The position numbers and the translations under genes are program-made. From contig JAGYII010000010.1 in NCBI GenBank assembly GCA_018402725.1, positions 1 through 38,552 on the forward strand: DNA of 38,552 nt, given 5' to 3'. Under the pieces are notes generated by a model. The model worked only from the letters and a program-made list of their open reading frames with translations, searched no databases and was not told the DNA's origin. The first letter of the stretch is position 1; each line of letters opens with the position of its first letter. Source of the DNA: Candidatus Izemoplasma sp. GTDB taxonomy: Bacteria > Bacillota_I > Bacilli_A > Izemoplasmatales > Izemoplasmataceae. This document shows positions 31,657 through 38,552 of the stretch, piece by piece.

Positions 31657-33450
31657 ATGAAAAAGCTCAGACAATTTACGCGTTTCATGAAAGGTCAAAT
31701 TCATTGGTATTTACTTTCCTTGTTTTTGATCTTTATCTTGCAGTATTTTAGAACCCTTGTTCCGCTTTTTACCCAGCACGTCATTGACGTGATTTTTGGC
31801 AACGGAGAAAGTAGCTTACCAGATTTTATCGCCAATCTTTTAGTCGGGGATACCATCACGCAAGCGCTGATTTTAGTCGCAGTCTTTAGTATTCTTTTTA
31901 CGCTGGTGAGAATGGGTCTCATCTTTGCCCGTAACGTCATCAATGCCATGTTCACCGAAGGCGTCGCCTTTAGACTGCGGAATAAACTTTATGATCACCT
32001 ACAAAACTTATCAACGGATTATCATTCCCATGCTGAAACCGGAGACCTCATTCAACGAGTCACCACCGATGTGGAAACCTATAAGACCTTTATCGGGGAA
32101 CAACTCGTAGAAGTCGTCCGGATGGTTTCTTTATTAGCCTTTGCGATTTATCAGATGGCCGTGATGGACATTCCGATGATGTTAGTCTCGACTGCGATTG
32201 CCCCTGTCGTTTTCTTTGTCTCCTTTTTATATTTTAATAAAGTCAAAAACGTCTTCACCGAAGTCGAAGAATCAGAAGGCACGATGACGACCACCGTTCA
32301 AGAAAGTATGACCGGCGTCCGGGTTGTCAAAGCCTTTAATAATGAAATCTATGAAGTCAATAAATTTGAAAATCACTCAGTTGACTTTAGAGACAAGAGC
32401 TATAAACTGATTACCTTGATGGCCTATTTCTGGGCAGGTACCGACGTTTTAATCTTTGGTCAATACATGGCGACCGCGGTATACGGGATCGTCCGGGTGA
32501 CTGAGGGCACGCTTGCAACCGGTGAGTTTATTGCCTTCTTGGCCTTACTGGGTCTAATTGTTTGGCCGATTCGCCAGCTCGGAAGAATCATCGCCGATAG
32601 TGGTAAAACGTCCGTCTCTTTAGACCGGATGGAAGAAATCTTAGAACAAATTTCTGAATACGATAACGAACCCGATACCCACATTGACATCAAAGGGGAT
32701 ATCGTCTTTAAAAACGTGTCCTTTAAATTTTCCGATGACACCAAGCACCTTTTAAAAGATATTTCATTCACCGTCAAACCCGGTGAAACCGTGGCTTTAA
32801 TTGGCCGGACGGGTTCTGGGAAAAGTACGCTTTTAAAGCTCTTATTAAGACTCTATGAGATTGACCAAGGGGAAATCCTGGTTGAAGGACGTCCGATTCA
32901 GTCGATCCATAAAAAATCACTCCGCTCTCAAATGGGAATGGTGCTGCAAGAACCGTTCTTATATTCACGGTCCGTTTTTGACAACATTCGCATCATGAAC
33001 CGGGCGATTGAACCTGCTAAAGTCGAAGCGGCCGCTTCGATTGCGAGTGTACATCAAGACATCAAACAATTTGAAAAAGGCTACGACACCTTAGTCGGTG
33101 AACGCGGCGTGACGTTATCGGGGGGTCAAAAGCAACGCCTCGCGATTGCGCGGATGTTGTTAGAAGATAAACCGGTCTTAATGTTTGATGATTCCTTATC
33201 CGCTGTTGATACTGAAACTGACCGTAAGATCAGAGAAGCCCTTGATACGACTTGGAAAAACGCCACGGTCTTTATTATTACGCACCGGATTACCACCGCG
33301 ATGGAAGCCGATAAAATCATCGTCTTAGATCAAGGTCAAATCATCCAACAAGGCACCCATGATGAACTCTTAGGTCAAGAGGGTCTTTATCAACGTCTAT
33401 GGGCCATTCAAACTGACCGCCAAGAAGAAACCTTTAAGGAGGGCCTCTAA
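31657..33450 (+). CDS. ABC exporter half, pair 3 first subunit (BmrC-like, degenerate Walker B)
   Basis: 597 aa type I exporter subunit. Walker A is GRTGSGKST (near 382), the signature LSGGQKQRLAIARML, and Walker B VLMFDDSLSAVD with Asp in place of Glu; the H-loop is ITHRI. The sequence style, the partner's LSVGQ signature and the leader attenuator together point to the BmrC/BmrD (YheI/YheH) branch of multidrug exporters. ATG 31657 follows AAAGGA; the in-frame GTG at 31633 lies in the terminator and is rejected. Its stop overlaps the next ATG (TAATG). Confidence 0.9.
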   Translation: MKKLRQFTRFMKGQIHWYLLSLFLIFILQYFRTLVPLFTQHVIDVIFGNGESSLPDFIANLLVGDTITQALILVAVFSILFTLVRMGLIFARNVINAMFTEGVAFRLRNKLYDHLQNLSTDYHSHAETGDLIQRVTTDVETYKTFIGEQLVEVVRMVSLLAFAIYQMAVMDIPMMLVSTAIAPVVFFVSFLYFNKVKNVFTEVEESEGTMTTTVQESMTGVRVVKAFNNEIYEVNKFENHSVDFRDKSYKLITLMAYFWAGTDVLIFGQYMATAVYGIVRVTEGTLATGEFIAFLALLGLIVWPIRQLGRIIADSGKTSVSLDRMEEILEQISEYDNEPDTHIDIKGDIVFKNVSFKFSDDTKHLLKDISFTVKPGETVALIGRTGSGKSTLLKLLLRLYEIDQGEILVEGRPIQSIHKKSLRSQMGMVLQEPFLYSRSVFDNIRIMNRAIEPAKVEAAASIASVHQDIKQFEKGYDTLVGERGVTLSGGQKQRLAIARMLLEDKPVLMFDDSLSAVDTETDRKIREALDTTWKNATVFIITHRITTAMEADKIIVLDQGQIIQQGTHDELLGQEGLYQRLWAIQTDRQEETFKEGL

Positions 33451-35276
33451 TGAATCACTTTGAAGAAGAAGATTTTACGGCGTCGAAGTTTGATGTCTCC
33501 GTATGGCGTCAACTCCTAGCCTTTTTAAAACCCCTAAGAAAAGAACTCTTTTTAGCCTTATCGATTGCCTCTTTATTAGCGGTTTCTGATGTGGGATATC
33601 CTTTACTCAACCGCTACGGGATTGATACGATTATCGCCTCAGGCGACTTTACTGGACTGCCTTTATTTATTGGGATTTATGTGGGCTATATGATTGGGAT
33701 TGGACTCTTGGTCTTTGGCTTCATTCATCTCGCTGGAAAAGTTCAAACTCATCTCGCTTACTTTATTAGGGAAAAAGCCTTCTTAAAACTGCATCAACTC
33801 CCTTATAGTTATTACGACCAAACCCCGGTCGGCTGGATCATGGCCCGGATGACGTCTGATTCAAGAAAGCTTTCAGATATCTTAGCGTGGGGACTCATTG
33901 ATTTAACCTGGGGCTTATTGATGATGGTGGGTTTATCAATTGCGATGTTGGTGGTCAACGTCAAGCTCGGACTGATCGTTTTGACGGCCCTCCCTTTACT
34001 TGTCTTTTTAAGTTTTTATTTCAGGATTAAAATATTAAAAGCGTACCGCGCCATCCGGAAACAAAACTCAAAAATCACCGGCTCATATAACGAAATGCTG
34101 GGCGGGGCTAAAACGACTAAAACCTTAGTCTTAGAAGAACAAAACTTCCAAGACTTTGAAAAGCTGACATCCTCGATGCGTCGTCACTCAGTCCGGGTTG
34201 CCATCTTCTCAGGCCTTTATTTACCGTCGATTATCTTTGTATCATCGCTCTCTACGGCCTTAGTGTTTTACTTTGGCGGTCTAGACGTCGCGAGCGGGGT
34301 GATTACGATTGGGACGCTTTATGTCTTTATTGCTTATGTCGGTCAGTTCTTTGACCCGGTCATGAACCTTGCGAACATCCTCGCCCGGTTCCAAGAAGCG
34401 CAGGCTTCGGCTGAGCGGATCATATCCTTGATTGATGCACCGATTGAAATTGAAGATACCGATGAAGTCAAAGCGGTCTACGGAACCCTTTATCAGCCTT
34501 TAAAAGAAAACTGGGAATCCTTAAAAGGTCAAATCACCTTTGAGGATGTGACCTTTAAATATCAAAACGGTGAAACCGTCTTAAGTCACTTCAATTTAGA
34601 TGTCAAAAAAGGCACCTCGGTCGCCTTAGTTGGTCAAACCGGCGCGGGTAAGTCAACCATTGTCAATCTCGTCTGTCGCTTTTATGAAGCCACCTCAGGA
34701 CGCATCTTAATCGACGGGAAAGACATTAAAGACCGTTCGGTATCCTGGCTCCATTCGAATTTAGGCTACGTCTTACAAGACCCGCATTTATTCAGCGGGA
34801 CCATCTTAGAAAATATTCGGTATGGCCGCTTAAATGCGACCGATGAAGAATGTATGCATGCGGCGACCTTAGTCGATGCGGACCACTTCATCAAAACTTT
34901 TGATAAAGGCTACCTCAGCGAAGTCGGAGAAGGGGGATCCTTATTATCCGTTGGTCAAAAGCAACTGATCTCCTTTGCAAGAGCGCTCTTAGCCGATCCT
35001 AAGATTCTAATACTCGATGAAGCGACATCGAGTGTTGATATGGAAACCGAACAAAGCATTCAAAAAGCGATTGATGTCGTGATGAAAGACCGGACGACTT
35101 TTATCATTGCCCACCGTTTATCCACCATCACCAAAGCCAACCGCATCTTAGTCTTAGAAAACGGGAAGATCATTGAAGACGGGACCCATCAAATCCTGAT
35201 TAACCAAAATGGGCATTACCAAACCCTCTTCAAAAACCAATTTAAACGTCGTCAAAGCGAAGCCTTAATGTCTTAA
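33450..35276 (+). CDS. ABC exporter half, pair 3 second subunit (BmrD-like, catalytic)
   Basis: 608 aa. Walker A is GQTGAGKST (near 395), the signature LSVGQKQLISFARAL, Walker B ILILDEATSSVD with catalytic Glu and the H-loop IIAHRL. Between the membrane and ATPase domains is a ~20-residue insert (KAVYGTLYQPLKENWESLKG), as in BmrD/YheH proteins. It forms the heterodimer with the preceding subunit. AAGGAGGG precedes the ATG. The last codons form part of a strong terminator hairpin. Confidence 0.9.
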   Translation: MNHFEEEDFTASKFDVSVWRQLLAFLKPLRKELFLALSIASLLAVSDVGYPLLNRYGIDTIIASGDFTGLPLFIGIYVGYMIGIGLLVFGFIHLAGKVQTHLAYFIREKAFLKLHQLPYSYYDQTPVGWIMARMTSDSRKLSDILAWGLIDLTWGLLMMVGLSIAMLVVNVKLGLIVLTALPLLVFLSFYFRIKILKAYRAIRKQNSKITGSYNEMLGGAKTTKTLVLEEQNFQDFEKLTSSMRRHSVRVAIFSGLYLPSIIFVSSLSTALVFYFGGLDVASGVITIGTLYVFIAYVGQFFDPVMNLANILARFQEAQASAERIISLIDAPIEIEDTDEVKAVYGTLYQPLKENWESLKGQITFEDVTFKYQNGETVLSHFNLDVKKGTSVALVGQTGAGKSTIVNLVCRFYEATSGRILIDGKDIKDRSVSWLHSNLGYVLQDPHLFSGTILENIRYGRLNATDEECMHAATLVDADHFIKTFDKGYLSEVGEGGSLLSVGQKQLISFARALLADPKILILDEATSSVDMETEQSIQKAIDVVMKDRTTFIIAHRLSTITKANRILVLENGKIIEDGTHQILINQNGHYQTLFKNQFKRRQSEALMS

Positions 35277-35289
35277 GGCTTCGCTTTTT
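35255..35289 (+). terminator. Terminator of exporter pair 3
   Basis: AAGCGAAGCCTTAA (35255-35268) pairs with TTAAGGCTTCGCTT (35273-35286) around TGTC, then Ts. The stop codon is within the 3' arm. Confidence 0.9.
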
Positions 35290-35290
35290 A

Positions 35291-35299
35291 TGTTACAGT
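35291..35299 (+). promoter_or_regulatory. Extended -10 promoter of the CoA-disulfide reductase gene
   Basis: TGTTACAGT (TG, one base, TACAGT) directly after the exporter terminator; no good -35. A start near 35306 would give a leader of only ~11 bases containing AGAGGTGA. Confidence 0.4.
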
Positions 35300-35316
35300 A
35301 AAGAAGAGGTGAACCC

Positions 35317-36639
35317 ATGAAAATAGTTGTGATTGGCGGCGTTGCTGCGGGGATGAGTATGGCATCCAAACTCAAACGCTTAAAACCTGAATATGAGATT
35401 GAGGTATATGAAAAAGGACATGATTTATCCTACGGGGCATGTGGGATGCCTTATTACTTATCAGACATCATTAAAGATGAAAAAACCTTAGTGGCCCGGA
35501 CCCAAGAAGAATTTCAAGCGTCAGGCATCAACGTCTTTACCGGGCATGAAGTCACCCATGTGAATGCGTTTGATAAAAGCATCGAAGGCCTTCATCAGGA
35601 AAAACCCTTTAAAAAGACCTATGATCAACTGGTGATTGCCACCGGCGCGTCTGCCATTCATATCCCCGTGGATAATCATCACTTAAAAGGCATTTATCCC
35701 TTAAATTCCTTACAAGATGCGATTCATTTAAAAGAAGCCTTAAAAAGCGCCCAAACCATTGCCATCATTGGGGCGGGGTTTATTGGGATGGAAGTGGCTG
35801 AAAACATGATTCATCTTGGAAAAACCGTTCATGTCATTGAACGTTTAGACCAAGTCTTACCCACCTATGACGCCCCTTTTGCCAAGCTAGCAGAAGATGC
35901 GTTAAAAGAAGCAGGTGTCATCATGCACCTGAATGAAACGTTAAAAGGCTATGAAGGCTTAGAAAACGTCAAACACGTCATCACCGACCGTCAAGCCATC
36001 GAGGTCGATTTAGTGATTGAGGCCGTAGGGGTAAGACCTAATACGCAGTTTTTAAAAGACCAAGGGTTTGACATGCTGCCAAACGGGGCCTTAGTTGTGA
36101 ATGATAAAGGTGAAACCAATCTTAAAGACATTTATGCTGCCGGCGATTGTGTCGCCTATCCGCATCTTTTAACCCAAGAACCCACCTTCGTGCCCCTTGG
36201 GACTCATGCGAATAAAATGGGACGAATCATCGCTGAACAACTTTCAGGAAACAAAGACGCTTATTTCCACGGGGTCATTGGCTCAAGTATCTTAAAAGTC
36301 ATGGACCTCACTGTTTCTAAGACGGGATTGACCATGAAAGCCTCTGAGCGTTTAAATTTAGGCCTTAAGTATGTCGACGTTAAAGCTAAAAACCAAGCTG
36401 GATATTACCCTGGCGCAGAACTCATGGATATACGTTTTACGTATGACCCTAAAACCTTGGTCATTAAAGGGGCCCAAATCATCGGTAAAAAAGGGGTTTC
36501 AGACCGGATAAACATCATGGCCAGTATCATCAGCCAAGGGCTGACTCAAGACATCTTAGAAAACATGGATTTGGCTTACTCACCGCCTTTTCAGCCGGTT
36601 TGGGATCCGCTTCAAATCGCCGCCCAACAAATCAAATGA
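35317..36639 (+). CDS. CoA-disulfide reductase / NADH oxidase-family flavoprotein
   Basis: 440 aa, class III pyridine nucleotide-disulfide oxidoreductase. FAD motif GGVAAGMSMASKLKR at the N-terminus; single redox Cys42 in SYGACGMPYYLSD; NAD(P)H motif IAIIGAGFIGMEVAENM near residue 150; second FAD motif DIYAAGDCVA. C-terminal Tyr residues in NQAGYYPGAE and DLAYSPPF match those that act in the active site of CoA-disulfide reductases. It may keep CoA (or a similar low-molecular-weight thiol) reduced, or act as a peroxide/persulfide reductase; these relatives are hard to separate by sequence. AGAGGTGA precedes the ATG. It is followed by a GntR regulator with its own promoter. Confidence 0.88.
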   Translation: MKIVVIGGVAAGMSMASKLKRLKPEYEIEVYEKGHDLSYGACGMPYYLSDIIKDEKTLVARTQEEFQASGINVFTGHEVTHVNAFDKSIEGLHQEKPFKKTYDQLVIATGASAIHIPVDNHHLKGIYPLNSLQDAIHLKEALKSAQTIAIIGAGFIGMEVAENMIHLGKTVHVIERLDQVLPTYDAPFAKLAEDALKEAGVIMHLNETLKGYEGLENVKHVITDRQAIEVDLVIEAVGVRPNTQFLKDQGFDMLPNGALVVNDKGETNLKDIYAAGDCVAYPHLLTQEPTFVPLGTHANKMGRIIAEQLSGNKDAYFHGVIGSSILKVMDLTVSKTGLTMKASERLNLGLKYVDVKAKNQAGYYPGAELMDIRFTYDPKTLVIKGAQIIGKKGVSDRINIMASIISQGLTQDILENMDLAYSPPFQPVWDPLQIAAQQIK

Positions 36640-36672
36640 TGTTACTTTAGAAAAGTTGTAATATAGGTTTTG

Positions 36673-36699
36673 TTTTTTGCAAAAAAAATATGCTATACT
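36673..36699 (+). promoter_or_regulatory. Promoter of the GntR gene with a 14-bp palindrome
   Basis: The extended -10 TGCTATACT is at 36691-36699. Upstream, TTTTTTGCAAAAAA (36673-36686) is a perfect palindrome overlapping the region between -35 and -10 and could be an operator or an A-tract element. Confidence 0.45.
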
Positions 36700-36717
36700 C
36701 AAAAACGAGGATAGCGT

Positions 36718-37401
36718 ATGAAGAATAAATCACAAGTGGTCTATGACTATATCGAAGAACTCGTTATCAGTGGCCAAATCAAACCGGGAGAAAGACTTCC
36801 TTCTGAAGCCAAACTCGGTGAGACCCTTGAAGTCTCAAGAGTCACGGTGAGAGCAGGCATTGAAAAACTTAGTGCGATTGGACTGATTTCAAAGAAAAAA
36901 GGTGGCGGGAGTTATGTCAATTTTCCTAATGACCTTAATTACCTCCAAGTCTTTACCCCGACCATTTTACACAACACAGACTTTTATGAACTTTTAGACA
37001 TTAGAAAAGCCCTCGATACCTTAAGTGTTGAATTGTGTACCCAAATGATTTCAGAGCGCGATCTTAAAAGCTTAGAAAGCACCGTCAAAAAGATGGAACA
37101 CGTCAGTGACGGTCAAACTTTCTTTGAACTCGACCGTCAATTTCATTTAGACATCACTAAAGCCACGAAAAATCGGTTTTTACTTAATATTCAGTCGATG
37201 ATATGGGACGTGATTGAAAAATCACAACGCATCAGTTACGATAAAGTCGCTAATCAAAGCCGGCTCGTTGAACATCAACTCATTCTTGATGCCATCACCG
37301 CTCGCGATGTCGTTCAAGCCAAAGCTTACATCTTATCGCACCTTGATAAAATCATTGATACGTATCAAAATGAACCCATCACCTCATCCAAAGTCCAATA
37401 A
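36718..37401 (+). CDS. GntR-family (FadR subfamily, FCD domain) regulator
   Basis: 227 aa. The winged helix at residues 1-70 has the family pattern IKPGERLPSEAKLGETLEVSRVTVRAGIEKLSAIGLISKKKGGGSYV. The C-terminal helical FCD domain has FELDRQFHLDI, EHQLILDAI and the late His in LSHLDK, the positions that usually bind a metal ion and a carboxylate ligand. Family members regulate acid metabolism (lactate, pyruvate, sugar acids). Target unknown: it could be itself or the flavoprotein gene before it. GAGG precedes the ATG and a good terminator follows. Confidence 0.88.
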   Translation: MKNKSQVVYDYIEELVISGQIKPGERLPSEAKLGETLEVSRVTVRAGIEKLSAIGLISKKKGGGSYVNFPNDLNYLQVFTPTILHNTDFYELLDIRKALDTLSVELCTQMISERDLKSLESTVKKMEHVSDGQTFFELDRQFHLDITKATKNRFLLNIQSMIWDVIEKSQRISYDKVANQSRLVEHQLILDAITARDVVQAKAYILSHLDKIIDTYQNEPITSSKVQ

Positions 37402-37425
37402 AGCCCTCAATAGAGGGCTTTTTTT
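37400..37425 (+). terminator. Terminator of the GntR gene
   Basis: AAAGCCCTC (37400-37408) pairs with GAGGGCTTT (37413-37421) around AATA, followed by Ts. Confidence 0.88.
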
Positions 37426-37505
37426 ATGTCATCATATTAAATATACGTAAAAAAAAATGAGATTAAACATAAAATTTAAATAGTTCACTATTGGTCATGA
37501 TTTCC

Positions 37506-37534
37506 TTGCAATTATCGCCTCATTTTTATATAAT
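37506..37534 (+). promoter_or_regulatory. Strong housekeeping-type promoter of the small ORF and surface protein
   Basis: TTGCAA (37506-37511), 17-base spacer, consensus TATAAT (37529-37534). Start near 37541. The AT-rich stretch 37426-37505 before it holds nothing else that I can recognise. Confidence 0.7.
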
Positions 37535-37581
37535 ATTTTTGATATAAACTTCCATCATTGAACTAATAAAAGGATGTGCCT

Positions 37582-37668
37582 ATGACGCATTTCTTTCTAG
37601 AAGGTCCTGTTACTTATACCCATATAAAACCTAAACCACGTCGCAAACCTAAACCCTTGAGCGTTTAA
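37582..37668 (+). CDS. 28-codon small ORF ahead of the surface protein
   Basis: ATG 37582 follows AAAGGATG (37578 region upstream) and encodes 28 residues: a hydrophobic start (MTHFFLEGPVTYTHI) and a basic, Pro-rich end (KPKPRRKPKPLSV), stop TAA 37666-37668. It lies 41 bases after the predicted transcription start and 16 bases before the next ATG, so it would be translated first from the shared mRNA. It could be a small protein or a leader peptide. No family is recognised; the only support is the promoter, ribosome binding site and spacing. Confidence 0.45.
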   Translation: MTHFFLEGPVTYTHIKPKPRRKPKPLSV

Positions 37669-37684
37669 GATAGAAGGAGAAATT

Positions 37685-38552
37685 ATGCAGACCAATCATC
37701 CAAGAAACAAAGAAGAAAATAAAAAAAGAAGAAAGCTCCTGATTTGGTTTTTCAGTTCGCTGATGATCTCTTTTATTGTTGGGCTTATATTATTTTTACT
37801 TTTAAGAAACGATCCTTTTACCGCTTTTGTGGATATTAATGAAGGCTTTTATGTGTTAGAAGAAGGTCAGTCGACTGAAGTCTTTTTTAATGCGTCCGAT
37901 GAACTCGGTAGCTTTTTATATGTAACCTATGACCCTAGAGTGGTTCGCTTTGAAGAAAACCGTCTTATCGCGGTCGGTCCCGGGACCACGACCATCATGG
38001 TCAGTAGTTCATCGAATCGTCGTGCTTTTGATACCGCGTCGGTCACGGTCAGGCCCAGAACGGTGATTCCGGTCGAACCAGAACCTGAAGTGCCTGAACC
38101 CGTTGAACCTGAACCTGAAGTCCCGGTGGTCGAACCTGAACCTGAAGTCCCGGTGGTTGAAGAACCTAAAGAAGAAGTCGTGACCCCTCCTACCATTTAT
38201 ACGGTCACCATTACCAATGAAACGGGAGCCGTGATTACAACCTTAGAAATCGAAGAAGGTTCTTTCATCAACGAAGAAGACTTAGACCTCCCTGAGTTAT
38301 TCAAAGGATTCCTTTTTGAAGGCCAAGCCTGTGCGGATGAACCTTTTGATTTAGAGACGCCCATTACCGAAAACTTAACACTGATTCAAGCCGCATATAA
38401 TCAAGAGGCGCCGTGTCTACAACTCGATTATATTGTATTATCCGGTAAACCCGTTGCGGGGACTGAACTCATCGTTGATATATTCCCCATCGGTGCCAAC
38501 GTCACCATTAGCTGGTACACCTCGGTCAATAACCGGACGTACCGTGAGATCC
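37685..38552 (+). CDS. Membrane-anchored surface protein, 3' end cut by the window
   Basis: 289 codons are seen, open to the window end. The N-terminus is basic (NKEENKKRRK) and then one transmembrane helix (about residues 20-41), so it is a signal-anchored protein with most of the chain outside. Residues ~48-115 look like a bacterial Ig-like (Big_2) domain (FVDINEGFYVLEEGQSTEV, AVGPGTTTIMVSSS). A Glu/Pro/Val spacer (about 121-160) follows, built from a 27-base tandem repeat. Next, ~165-235 resembles an InlB B-repeat (YTVTITNETGAVITTLEIEEGSF to LIQAAY) but carries two Cys. A further Ig-like module begins near the cut. Likely adhesin or envelope protein; AGAAGGAG precedes the ATG. Confidence 0.8.
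   Translation, partial: MQTNHPRNKEENKKRRKLLIWFFSSLMISFIVGLILFLLLRNDPFTAFVDINEGFYVLEEGQSTEVFFNASDELGSFLYVTYDPRVVRFEENRLIAVGPGTTTIMVSSSSNRRAFDTASVTVRPRTVIPVEPEPEVPEPVEPEPEVPVVEPEPEVPVVEEPKEEVVTPPTIYTVTITNETGAVITTLEIEEGSFINEEDLDLPELFKGFLFEGQACADEPFDLETPITENLTLIQAAYNQEAPCLQLDYIVLSGKPVAGTELIVDIFPIGANVTISWYTSVNNRTYREI
38105..38158 (+). repeat. Two tandem 27-base units in the Pro-Glu spacer
   Basis: Units 38105-38131 and 38132-38158 begin GAACCTGAACCTGAAGTCCC and differ at only the last base. A diverged, longer copy lies at 38075-38104. They encode EPEPEVPVV repeats, an extended spacer. Confidence 0.85.

Noticed and set aside
21554-35276. Tandem duplication of one exporter pair
   Set aside because: The three pairs differ in signature motifs, linker lengths and flanking regulators, so they are not recent copies.
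38075-38158. CRISPR-like array
   Set aside because: Direct tandem copies with no spacers, in frame within a coding region for an EPEPEVP spacer.
37927-38196. Minus-strand ORF rich in Gly, Ser and Thr
   Set aside because: It is the shadow of the Pro-Glu spacer of the surface protein; no ribosome binding site and the plus strand has a clear gene.

Overview
The window is a gene-dense stretch of a bacterial chromosome of moderate GC, with strong AGGAGG-type ribosome binding sites, U-tract intrinsic terminators, extended -10 promoters and tightly overlapping operons. TGA is used as a stop (ATGA overlaps at several junctions) and TGG encodes Trp, so this is the standard bacterial code. Gene content (nucleoside kinase with a ThrRS-like N-terminus, BmrCD/LmrCD-like half-exporters, RsgI-like anti-sigma factor, lipoprotein binding protein with LAAC lipobox, CoA-disulfide reductase) points to the Bacillota / non-parasitic Mycoplasmatota side of the tree. 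That placement is an inference. No phage, IS element or CRISPR array is visible.

Layout. 1-5.1 kb: 3' part of yaaA, a convergent nucleoside kinase, tRNA-Thr(GGT), then an operon of an SDR, a small membrane protein and a THUMP-type rRNA methyltransferase whose last ~35 codons are out of frame. 5.1-6.6 kb: a MATE exporter. 6.6-18.1 kb: a divergent TetR regulator and a long operon of thiolase, FabG/PhaB-like SDR, KASIII-like enzyme, LIV-type ABC transporter (livH heavily frameshifted, livM, livG, livF, binding lipoprotein), acetyl-CoA hydrolase/CoA-transferase family enzyme and two alpha/beta hydrolases. The regulator and operon share two tandem ATGAAT-N4-ATTCAT sites lying over face-to-face promoters. 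The simplest reading is import and breakdown of a small (3-hydroxy)acid, ester or oligomer to acetyl-CoA.

18.1-21.1 kb: an ECF sigma factor with an RsgI-like anti-sigma factor, divergent from a membrane-anchored surface protein with Ig-like repeats. 21.1-35.3 kb: three successive heterodimeric ABC exporter pairs. In each pair the first subunit has Asp in place of the Walker B catalytic Glu. Each pair has a different control device: MarR with a 19-bp palindrome (plus a tocopherol-cyclase-like protein and an aldo/keto reductase in the operon), a TetR regulator, and a 16-codon leader ORF followed by a strong terminator (probable ribosome-sensing attenuator). Between the first two pairs lies a small Lys/Ala/Pro-tailed protein. 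35.3-37.4 kb: CoA-disulfide reductase-like flavoprotein and a GntR/FCD regulator. 37.4 kb to the end: a sigma-A-type promoter, a 28-codon small ORF and the first part of a large surface protein running off the window.

The points most worth a second look are the cluster of about seven single-frame switches in livH, the FadR-like operator and acid/hydroxyacid operon, and the leader-peptide attenuator of the third exporter.
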